From contig QXEO01000342.1 in the NCBI GenBank assembly GCA_007115705.1, positions 744,001 to 808,000 on the forward strand: a stretch of DNA of 64,000 nucleotides, given 5' to 3'. Under the pieces are notes generated by a model that had not been told where the DNA came from, did no database searches, and worked only from the letters and a program-made list of their open reading frames with translations. The position numbers were made by a program, and so were the translations under genes. This document shows positions 45,501-57,500 of the stretch, one piece after another. The stretch comes from Dactylis glomerata. Its lineage: Eukaryota; Streptophyta; Magnoliopsida; Poales; Poaceae. Position 1 is the first letter of the stretch. The number at the start of each line of letters is the position of its first letter.

Positions 45501-48500
45501 GCAGCTTTTTTCAGCTTCCAGAGGCAACCACGCGCAGTGGCGGAGGCAGCGCGTAGTCAAAGCCTGGGAAAACTCTAGCTCAAGTTTCCTTTTTGAATAC
45601 TTGCACCTTTATAGCATTTCAATGGAGTTTGCCAGCTGAGCTCCGGCAGCTGCCTGGGCTTCCCAGGCTGTGGCTCTGCGGCTGACCATGTGGCTAGGAT
45701 GCGAGGGTATACATGCCCTTTTCTCCAAGCCGGGGGAGTGGACTCGACGGCCGATTGCCACAGGCCCACAGATATATCTTCAACTGTTAGAGGTGTGACC
45801 GTCCATCAGACCGAGGACAGGACTTCGTGCTGGAGGGCCTGCGGAGAATGGTCAACTCGCTAACAATTTAAAAGACCAATTAATTGTAGAGCTCTGGCTT
45901 GACTGGGAAAAAGAATATCCTGTCACTTACATGTAGGGTCCTGATTAGTATGCAGTCCAAACTAACAAAAAATATGGCCCATGGAGTTTTGCATACGTTT
46001 CTCTTATCTGAGGTTGAACGAAAAAAATATGTTTATAAATGAGGTTCTAGGCACAGGTAGGATAAAACCTGGGCATACCATTTTCTATTCTTTTTTATCT
46101 AGGCACATGCCATGAAAAGAGGGATTGATCTTTTAAAGAGCTAGTGTGAGGTCACGACCTGGAAATTTCTTACACATGATGTTGTAATAAGCTCAGGTAG
46201 AATAAAACCTGGGCATACCCTTTTTTGTTCTTTTTTTATCTGGGAACATTCCATGAAAACAAAGATTGATCTTGAAAGGAGCTAGTGACCTGGAAATACA
46301 AATTGAATGAGTAGGGTCTTTGTTGAAAACGGAATTTGTCTGCCCATTTGAACTCATGGATTTTCTAATCCATACTTTGACCTTTTATGTTTTATTTCCT
46401 GGTTGTTTTTGGTAAAATAATTCTGTTTTCTGATTGTTATCATTACTAAAAGTGGAAAGATAAGGCCATGTTACTTTATTGCTTTCTTACAACATGTTCC
46501 ATTTTTACAGATATCCCCCATGATTGAACCAACGAAGTTCATTCTTAATCAAGTAGTCGGGAATTATGAATGGCATGAAGTCTTCCCTTTCAGTAAGTAT
46601 GCTGTGACATAGCTAGATTGGGTGGACTCAAATTTTGGTTTTCTTGCACAAAGATTGGTTCAAAAGTTTCATGTGCTTCAGCGATGATGTTTTTTTTATT
46701 CTGTACGTATGACTTATGCAACATTTATGCTCCGTGGCTACAGATGTTATTGAAAACCAATCTGTTGAAGTTTGAGTTAGTGTAGTACTAGTGTCCTTTT
46801 TTCGAAATAGGGGAGCCCCAGCCTCTGCATCGAAGCGATGCATATGGCCTTTATTAACTTATTATGTGTTTCATGACACCAATATTTAAAAGTTCCACAT
46901 CACTGATCACACAGGTTGGCAACATGAATCAGCCAACGAAAGATAAAACAAGTTTGATGATACATCATGAAGTAAGTCTATTGTGCAACCGCCACCCGCA
47001 TCGGTGTAATAAATCCCGCGCTACCATCTCCAACCGGTTGCACCCAAAATCCATCTCCTCCCGCTGCTCCTCTTGTTGGAGATAAGACCACATACGGATC
47101 CAATGGGTAGCCATAGAAATAACCTGCAAAAAGGAGTGTTTTTTCGGTTTGTTAAAGACATGGTCATTTCTGCTGTTCCAAATAGCCCAGATAACCGCGC
47201 AAACGCCCACTCTAATCTGAATAAGATCATTCTTAGGAATATCCTTGAGCCAATTCCCAAAAAGATGCGAAACATTTTTAGGCGGTGCTAATCCAAAGGT
47301 CATATGAATAATGCGCCAAATTATCTTTGCAAGAGGACACTCAAAAAATAAATGTTGTATGGATTCCTTATTATCACAAAAACAACAAGATTCATCGCCA
47401 TTCCAGTTTGCTAGAGGAGAGTCTAAAGTATTCTACTCCCTCCATTCCAAAATATAAGATGTTTTAGCCCATCATTGCCATGCATGTATGTAGACATCTT
47501 TTAGTGTGTAGGTTAGAAGCAAAAGGAATGAACCTATATACTAAAAAGCATCTAGATACATGTGTGGCAATGATGGGCTAAAACATCTTATATTTTGGAA
47601 CGGAGGGAGTAGTGGAGTGGAGCAGTGTCTAGAGTGTTGTAGTGTACAGTTGAGCTATATATAAGTGGGTGTGGAGGTCCAAGGAACCTACCCATCCAGA
47701 AATTTGTTCCCAAATCACCATGGGTATCAGAGCTAGGCTCCTCCTCTTAACCCTAGCCACCACCATTCCACCGCTACAACACCCACTCCGGCTCTTGTTG
47801 TCAACAACACCGGACACATTGTAGTCAGCTAGGCGCACCTGTTGCTCCGTGTGAGCAGCGCGGGTTGTGTTGTCTAAGGCTTGGTTGCTGTCTGGAGGTG
47901 GAGAAGGAGCTAGGTGTCTGTGCTGTGGAGGTGATGGCTCAAGCTGTGCGGCGTGGGCTGTGTTGGTGAAGGGAGACAAGTGGGTGAGGTCTCATGTGTG
48001 GCTGTTCTTGGCCGTGGGAAAAAAGGAAGGTGCAGCTGCAGACTTCCGTTCAAGCTGTTGCTGCAAGAACAGGGAAAAGAAGAGAGGCGAGCTACGGAGC
48101 TAGGGGTGTGGAAGTTAAGCAGAGTTACAGGGGAGTGCTCCCTACAGGTGGTCGCTGGGCAAGATTCTGTTTCAAGAGGAGGAAGGTGTTGCTGCTGTGT
48201 TGCGGCAGAGAAAACAGGTATCCAGGAGGGAGCAGCTGGTGGAGCTGATTTGGGTTAGATGTGACTGAGGAGCAAAGGGAACTAAGCTTGCTGCTAGGAG
48301 AAGAGGATATAATGGAATGGATCTGAGAGAGAGGAAAAGATGTGCTACTGCTTGAGGCTTGTGGAAAGCAGCACGGGAAATGAGAGGATCGGAGGGGAAA
48401 AGCAAGATCTGGAGACTAAACTTGTATTTGATGGTTTGTGTGGTGTTGGTTTGTTGTGCTGAAGACAGTATAGTACTAGTGTCCTAGGAGAGTCTAAAGT

Positions 48501-51500
48501 ATTCTAGTGGAGCGGAGTATGTGTAAGTGTCCTAGTAGTGTTCTAGTGTACAATTGAGCTATATATAAGTGGGTGTGGAGGTCCAAGGGACCAATCCATC
48601 CAGAAATTTGTCCCCTAAAAACAACATGTTATCAGAGTTAGGTTCCTCCTCCTAGCCCTAGCCACCACCGTTCAACCGTTCTACCACAGCAGCACCCACT
48701 CCGGCTTTTGTTGTCAACAACACCGGGCGCATTGTAGTCACCTACGCGGCACCTGAAAGGGTCACTGCAGCACCACAGGAGATTGACAAGAGAAGTACAA
48801 CAGTTTGGAGAGGCAACGGAGGCACAATGCAAGTAGGATTGGAGGTGGCTAGCTTGATGCAAAGTCTATGCATGGTCATAGTGATGGCTCGCATGAGGCA
48901 GAGCTTGGATTAACGGAGTTAAATGGGTGCTTGACGACCGATGGAGCAAGAGTTGGTGTAAAATGCTCTCATGTATCTTGGTGTGCTTGTTAGCTAGATT
49001 TGTAGTGGTCGCAGAAAGTGTCACTAGGTTGTAGCAAGATGGCCATGGCTGTTAACGCATGCCCATCTCGAGGGGGAGTGTTGGAGTTTGAGTTAGTATA
49101 GTACTAGTGTCCTATGAGAGTCCAGAGTATTATAGTGGAGTGGAGTCTGTGTAAGTGTCCTAGTAGTGTTTACTTTGCTCTAGTTTACAGTTGAGAGCTA
49201 TATAAAAGTGAGTGTGGAGGTCCAAGGGACCAACCCATCCAGAAATTTGTCCCCTAAAAACAACAAGAAAATATGTGGTACTGCTCGAGGGTTGTGGAAA
49301 GCAGCACAGGAAATGAGAGGATCGGAGTGGAAAAGCAGGATGTGGAGTCTAAACTTGTATATGATGGTTTGTGTGATGTTGGTTTGTTGTGTTGAAGACA
49401 AAGGTGAAGAGCAGTCTGCTACTTGGACTCGTTTTAAGGGGAGAACAATGGTTTGTATGTTGTGGTGGTGAAACAGGTGGTGCCGTGGAGGTGAGTATGT
49501 TTGAGCTTGAAGAGGAGATGTTGGTGGAGGTGTTGTAATGTGATGGTTAGCAAGGAGCTTGATGGTGATTGCAAAGATCATGTTGCTGGAGTTGTCCATG
49601 GGTTAAAGAAAGAGATGGTAGAGCTCTTGTTGACAGAGGCAAAGATGGTTGATGCTAAGCTGGCCAGGGGTTTGATGGAGAAAATAGAGGTCATGGTTGG
49701 AGTTGCTGGAGAGGTGGAATATATGAGTGAAGGACAAGAGAATACCTAGAGTTGAGAGGACCATCGCTTGGGCGAGCATCGCTGGTTCAGGAGTGGCCGG
49801 TGAGAAGAGGCGGCTGTAGCTCTGTATGCGCTTTTGTTGAGGTGAGGCAACCATTGTTCTGCCAAAATCGGAGTTATGAAGAGGCAATGACAATGCTGAA
49901 GCTGATGATGGAACGCGTGTGGTGCCTCCGTTGTAGGCGCCGATGTGAGGTGCATGGTTGGAGAGGCAACGGCGGCCCAATGCCTGTGGGATTGGAGATG
50001 GCTAGCTTGATACAAAGTTTGTGCATGGTGATGGTGATGGTGATGGCTCACAAGAGGGCGAGATTGGATGGTCGTAGTTGAATGGGTGTGCTTGACGACT
50101 GATGGAGCAAGAGTTGGTGTACAATGCTCCCATGTATCTCGGTGAGCTTGTAAGCTAGATTTATAGTGGTCACGGAAAGTGGTAATGGCTGTTAACCCAT
50201 GCCCATCTTGAGGGGGAGTGTTGGAGTTTGAGTTAGTTTAGTACTAGTTACCTAGGAGAGTCGAGAGTATTCTAATGGAGTGGAGCCTGTGTTAGTGCCC
50301 TAGTAGTGTCTAGTTTGTTGTAGTGTACAGTTGAGCTAACCCATCCAGAATTTTGTCCCCTATAAACAACACAATCATAGAAGAAGTTCCTATATTGCAA
50401 CGAGCTTCAGAAAGTTTAGATTATTTAATTAGGTAAACGTAGGGTATTAAGTAGTTGTAAAGTGTGAGAATCGTAATAAGAAAAATAATTTTGGTTATTC
50501 TGACACTGAATAACTGGCTGGCAGCCGCCTCCAGCCCCATCCTGACCTCTCCCTCCTCCCGCAGACGGCAGACGGCGTGGTGGGCAAAGCTCGGTCGTCG
50601 CCGGCGGACCGTCTCCTCCGTGGTCTGGGTGTGGTGCGGCCACCAGGCACCATAGTGCGGCGGCTCTCCGATTAGTTTGGATCAGTGGCGGCGCAATGGT
50701 GGGTTGCACCTTCGAGGTTTGGCGGTCTGCTCCAGTTGCTTGGTGGCAAGGGGGGTCGACGCCGCGGGCTGCGGAACCGCTTGCCGCTTTGGCGGAGGCG
50801 GTGCTTGGCGGCTGCATCAAGATCCAATCAGCCAGTTTGGGAGGTGCGACCGCCGGTGAAAACCGAGCCTTGGCCTTGGTCTTTGCGGACGATGGAGACG
50901 TCTCCTAGCGCTGTTACCTTGTCGAAGGCATCGTCATTGCTGGTCTCGTCTCTTTGCTCGTGCTGCTCCGGGGGAAACCCTAGATCTAGGTCTCCTGGAT
51001 CGGACGATGGCGGCACGATTGGTGTCAATCTCCCTCTTGAGGGCATCGTTTTTGGAACAGCTGCGGATAGTAGAGGCTATTGGTGGAGTGGTGTGCATCT
51101 ACCGCGTCGAAGATGGCGGGTCTCGGCGGCGTGGTGCTGCGGGGTCTCGTTGACAAACGTGTCATGATGGATCATGCAGGGCGGGGGCGCTGTCTGGCGC
51201 CGTGGCGGCGTCGATGGCAGGCCTGGCAAGGATCTTCACTTCGGTCTACAACCTAGAGATGGGTTGGTGGAAAGCGGGAGGTGTCTTCTGGAGCGCGCGC
51301 ACAAGGCGTTATCTCTGGATTTAGCCCGGGAGTCGGCGATGGTTGTGACCGGGGCACAAGGTCCCATTTGATCTTCTATCGTTTTGCTAGTTGGCGGTGC
51401 TTTGTCACCTTCTTTTGGTGGCTTCAGTTTGTATGATCGATATAAGGCTTTTGGCGAGTCTTTGTTGAATAAATGAAATAAAAGAAGGCCGTATGCATCT

Positions 51501-54500
51501 CTTTGATGCAAAGGCTGGGGTAATCCCCCATTTCGAAAAAGAAAAAAAAGTAGAATGTAGAATCTTATTCAAATCTTTAAACTGGAGAATTTTACAAACT
51601 TTACACGTTTTACACGAGTAAATCAATTCTGGAGTTTTATAATAGTCTATTTTTCTAATTCAAGTTACTTTAAATTGCCCAAACATTCATTTTTTCTTAC
51701 ATCCTAATGAGCTTTAGGAATTGACGTACGGTCTAAAACAGTTTATTATTTGCATTATGTAATGAAGTGGTTTCTGCTTATGTGGATGCCAAACAAATTA
51801 GTTCAGGTTGTCATGTTGACTGAATGGGTAGGGTATGGGTTAAAGGTACATTGAGCTATCAGCACTCATCCCGTGCCTTCTTCCTCTGTTCTCTCTATTT
51901 AATTTGTATGGTAATATGGCAGTGATCGTGGTGAACACATGTTATTGACTCAGCCCAAACCACTTGTGAATCCACCCAAGCTTGTAAAGCTAGGGTTTCG
52001 ATAGATCAAGGTTGCAATCAGGCGTTTTGAAGTTCTGGGCTGAAAGTGGTCATTTTGCAAAGTAGATTTTTTCCTTTAGCTGTGGGGATATCTGGTGTTT
52101 TATTTTTTATAGAGGGTATATACTCTATCTACTTACAGTACTTATGTGAATTTTTTTTGTAGTGCCACACAATCTCGGTGTTGTCATTACTATATGGACA
52201 CCAATTGTTTTGGTATGTAATTACATGTAACAACTATATAAATTCTTATGCTACTCTCTTTGTCATATCAACTACCCCTTCATCTTGTAGGTGTACTTTA
52301 TGGACACACAAATATGGTATGCTATTTTCTCCACCGTCTTTGGGGGCGTTTCAGGTGCCCTCAGTCATGTTGGTGAGGTCAGTCATCCTTTCTTTGTCTT
52401 TTGTCATTTCTCTGTGGTGTCAATCTCTGTTGGTTCCATTGTGAAATGGAACTGGACAATTGCCTGTTGCTAAAAAAAAAGTATTTTTTGTAAAGCAAAT
52501 AGTTGTCGGATCTTATCTTTTGCTTTTAATGCAGATACATACCCTAGGGATGTTGAGGGTCAGATTCAAATCAATGCCAGATGCTTTTAGGAAATGCCAC
52601 GCGGCAACACACAAAGAGGTTTTGTACTGGCAAACTTTTTAGTATCTTCTTAACTTGTTTGTAATCGTCGTTCGCCCATGTGTATGTTTCCAAGAAACAT
52701 GCTAATGTGTTATTCTTTACTCTAACACTAGAAGTTAACCCATGCCTCCGATTGCTAAAAACACATGATTTTGCCTGACTTTGATGTCCTACGTTCCAGC
52801 GAGCACTTGATGTGAGGAGCTTCTTTTGTGTTTGGAATTCATTCATTAACTCCTTACGGGAGGAAGACTTCATTAGTGATAGGTTGGAACTGTGACCTTT
52901 CTTATATATAATATGCCATTCACCTGCTAAATCTTACATACCTTGTTTCTCAGAGAGAAGGACATATTGATGGCTCCATCATCTTCAGATAATTTATCTG
53001 TTGTTCCGTGGCCTCCTTTCCTCCTTGCTAGCAAGGTGTGTAATAGGCATATTTGTGCAGATCTGGATAGTCAAATGCTTGTTGTTGCTTCTGCAGGGAT
53101 GCTCATGTCCTTCTGAATATACCAGGTACCCACAGCTCTCCATATGGCCATGACTTCCAAAGAGGGGGATGTCCATGAGCTGATCGAAAAAATCAAATTA
53201 GACAAGGACAGATACAATGCAGTTATAGAATGCTACGAATCCTTGAAAAATATTGTTGTTAGCCTTCTGCTAGACTATAATGATAAGAAGTAAGAACCAT
53301 CCTCTTTATTTCCTTTCAAATTTGGCCTCGGTTAATCCCTGATGTTCTTCAAATAATTTCAGAATCGTCCAAGATATCGATAATACAGTGCAAAATAGTA
53401 TGCAAAATAACACACTTTTGGAGGACTTTGAAATGACAGAGATTGGCAAAGTCAGCAACACAATGGCAAAATTATTACAGCTACTGGTAATACTTTGTTG
53501 ATTGATTGATTATGTTTTCAGTTAAATAGTAAATTATTTTTAGTTTCTTTGGACATATAATGTAGATTTTTTGCTAAGCACTATCTAATATTTGCAGAAG
53601 AGTGAACCTACTGATGGTTCTAGAGAGAGAAAAATAGTTAATGCATTGCAAGATTTTATGGAAATTATTACACGAGATTTTATGAAAGATGGTCATGGGT
53701 AAGAACTACAGTCCTTTATGCTTAGCATTGTAAGAAATTTTGCCATAATTAAATAATGATGTGCTACTTGTCCGGAAAATTGTTGCAGTATTTCGAAAGA
53801 TGAGAATGAGAGAAAGCAGAGTTTCACGAATTTAAATATGAACGTGATTAAGGAGGCCGTTTGGAGAGAGCAGGTCTGCAATCATCACTGCGGTTTAGTT
53901 AATTATGCTTCTAATGCTTCCTACTGAAATAACTGTTTTGGTCTCAGTGTGTCCGGCTACATTTATTGTTAACTATGAAGGATTCTGCAATGGACGTCCC
54001 TACAAATTTGGATGCTCGTCGAAGGATCACCTACTTTGCGAACTCACTTTTTATGAAAATGCCGAGAGCACCTCAAGTGCATGATATGATATCCTTTAGG
54101 TGTGTATATTATCTTCTGTGTTACTGTTATTTCAGAAGTATGATGAGTTATGCACAGTTTTGTGAGCCATATGGTTATTGTACTTTTCTAATTACTGAAT
54201 TTTAGGGTCCTTAGCTACATCCCACCCTGTAATTTTTGGTTTAAAACACACCAATGATGTCCCACAGCCTGCCAGTGGGGCAGCTTTCGAAAAATAAAGC
54301 TATAGGATAGCATGCAGTTCAAAATTCTGTAAGCACTATGAACCTGCAGTTTACTGCGATTGAGTACTAGTTACAGAAGTAACTGGTCATATTATGATAC
54401 CTCTTTTTAATAGTACCCTGTGTATTAGATTAGATTCATAATTATTTTGAAGTACCAAATTCTAACATATAATATATTGGCAAGCTTACAAACTGAATAA

Positions 54501-57500
54501 ATTAATGTACTGAAACTTGCATTATTCCTATATGTCACAACATTTGCTGTATTTGACTTTTTCAGTGTAAGTTTGAGATTGAATTATATCCTAATAACAA
54601 GATCCAAATACATAAGCAAACATAAATAACGTTGATATTTTTTGTTAAGATTAATGACCAAGAGGTCCTGGGTTCGAACCAGCCTCTCTGCATTGCACTT
54701 TGTAGGGACTAGGTTCCTATAATCCCTCCCCAAACCCCACCTTGTGTGGGAGCTTCTATGCACTGGGTCCTTTTATTAATGGTCATAGATCTGTTCACAC
54801 ATGCGAAAGTTATCACGTGACTGTTTCTTCAAAAATCTTGCAGGATATTTTCTGACTAAAAGGTAATCTTGCAAGATTGAGATGATACATAAATATATAG
54901 AAACATATTGGTAGTAATCGCATCCACAAGTTGATGTTTCTGTTAGATTTGTACATCTGGCACAAACTCGATCATATAGCTGTGATTTTTTTATTTCTTT
55001 TATGTATTCATTGTCTTCAGCATTCATTCTGAAACAAGTTACATTCTAACAAGATTCATTGTTCAGTGTGTTAACTCCATATTATAATGAAGAAGTACTG
55101 TATTCATCCCATGAACTAAACAGAAAGAATGAAGATGGTATCTCAATTTTATTTTATCTACAAAAGATTTATCCAGGTGAGCTGCCAATTCTATTTTTAT
55201 GCTTCTGAAGCATGTTTCAGTTTTTTTACACATAGTATAATTTAATTAATGTTTGTCATGTTTCCAGATGAATGGAAGAACTTTCTAGAGCGCATTGGCG
55301 TTGATCCAGATAATGAAGAGGCAGTAAAGGGATGTATGGATGATATCCGTATATGGGCATCTTACCGTGGTCAAACACTTGCCAGAACTGGTAACATGAA
55401 TAATCTTATAAGCTCCAATTTTTTCTTTCTACTTATATTATTGTTTGCATCTTTATGTAGTGAGAGGAATGATGTACTATAGGCGAGCTCTTGAACTACA
55501 ATGCTACGAGGATATGAAAAGTAATCAAGGTTAGCCACATAAAGTTTTGAACACTTGTCCTGCACTTCTCATTTTATGTGAGCACACCTGAGACGTGGAT
55601 TTGGGTGATTAATGTATTATTTGGTTACGCCTTAGCAGATTTGGGTGGAGATGAATATGCAAGGTCCAAGGCCGTTGCTGATATCAAATTCACTTATGTT
55701 GTTGCCTGTCAACTCTATGGCATGCACAAGGTATCCAAGGATTCCAGAGAAAGGGGTCTCTACGAGAACATCTTAAATCTGATGCTAACGTAATTCACTT
55801 ATCCTCCATTATCTTATCAAATATATATACCATTGCTTCCTTGATTTTTATGTACAAATTGTACAGGTATCCTGCTTTGCGGATTGCTTATATTGATGAG
55901 AAGGAAGAGCCATTACCAAATGGTAAACTAGAGAAACATTATTACTCCGTTCTTGTGAAAGGTGACGATGAGGTACTGCATTTACATTGCATGAACTAAG
56001 TACCTGTTTTTTTTTCTGTAGATATTTTACCATCCTTGGCTATAGCTTATATTTACCTTTGACTCGCATATTGTATTTGCTATTTATTTGTAATATTCAT
56101 AACATTTATTTGGAACATATGCAATAAAAGCTATCTCACAGTTTAGGCGTCAAGCATTTCAGAAAAGTAACAGCGTATTGATTCCTACAGTGCCCAGTTG
56201 ATTCATCATGTGCTTATGTAAATATTTTGCATGCAAAGAATACTACTCCCTCCGTCCCTTAATATAAGATGTTATTACATTTAATATATGGGCATATTGA
56301 CTGTAATAAGATATAAACTCAATTATAGCTTGATCTTGTCATCAGTTCGCTGGGGGATTGGACTGGCTACTGATGCATGACCATCGAATTGTTAACCTGT
56401 TTATAGGAAATTTACCGGATAAAGCTGCCTGGTAAACCAACAGAAATTGGAGAGGGGAAGCCTAATAATCAAAATCATGCCATAATCTTCACTAGAGGAG
56501 AGGCGCTTCAAGCAATTGACATGAACCAGGTAAGTAATCAGTATTTTAGTACTAAATCTGAGTTAGCAGTGCATCTTACATTTTCTGTTGTCTAGGATAA
56601 CTATCTTGAAGAAGCATTTAAAATGAGAAATCTGTTGGAAGAGTTCCTTATTAAACATGGAAAGTCTAAACCAACAATATTGGGTGTTCGCGAGCATATC
56701 TTTACAGGAAGGTTGGTTTTTCTATTTTACTAAGCATCTCGTAATTTTATCTCTGCATAACTTTCGTTGCAATATTTAATTTAACATTATCACTTCACAC
56801 GTAGTGTTTCATCACTTGCCTGGTTTATGTCCAATCAAGAGACCAGCTTTGTTACTATTGGACAACGTGTTCTTGCAAACCCTCTCAAGTATGTTTCCTC
56901 CAATTTTAGAACTCAGTTGACCTTTTCATTTTGTTTAGTTTGTATAACCTAGTCATGGTTTGATCACCTCAAGTGTTGGTGGATTTCTATGGTTCCTCTT
57001 TTTTCTCCCGCTGTAGCATTCTTGCTCTTCCACTCAGCTTTTGGCTAGCACAAGCAATATATATTGGTTGTTAAACAGGCAGCTATTTAGTTTTATTACT
57101 AATTGGTCAAAATTTGTTATGATGTTTGTTACAATATATGTGAATTGCCACGAAACTTAACAATATTTTCATAAAATTAAAGTTTGCTACTCCCTCCGAC
57201 CAATATTACTTGTCGTCATATGAATGTATCTTGGCACTAAAATGTGTGCGGATACATCCATATTAGAGACAAGTAATAGTGGTCGGAGGGAATATGAGAA
57301 TTATGAGTTGAAGTTCTTTTTTTTTTCATTTTAAACAATAAGAATTGAACTGCTGCGAAAGACTACTTTGATTAATCAGCACATAGGCAACTAGATTATA
57401 TGCACAATAATTTGATGACAGCTAAGCATAGCCTGATCAACTACATGTCAAGAAAATTTGTAATCGTATTTCCTCGCCCGAGGATTATTTGTATCAGCAT

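Larger units (their letters stand above)
46763..50371 (+). mobile_element. Tandem array of non-autonomous Copia-type elements, four LTR copies
   Basis: Order: LTR1 (46,763-47,720, interrupted), internal A (47,721-48,468), LTR2 (48,469-48,626, 5' part missing), internal B (48,627-49,078), LTR3 (49,079-49,265), internal C (49,266-50,218), LTR4 (50,219-50,371). The whole array is flanked by CAATC at 46,758-46,762 and 50,372-50,376. LTRs start TGTTG(A/G)AGTTTGAGTTAG and end ACAACA. Primer-binding sites follow LTR1 and LTR2; polypurine tracts TCGAGGGGGAG and CTTGAGGGGGAG precede LTR3 and LTR4. No gag or pol motif was seen. The LTR and polypurine tract resemble those of the intron-9 Copia element. 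Confidence 0.88.

Noticed and set aside
50425..51511. Several overlapping 60-160-codon frames on both strands in a GC-rich block
   Set aside because: High GC content gives open frames in all phases; none has a protein motif, and the block ends in a LINE-type tail.
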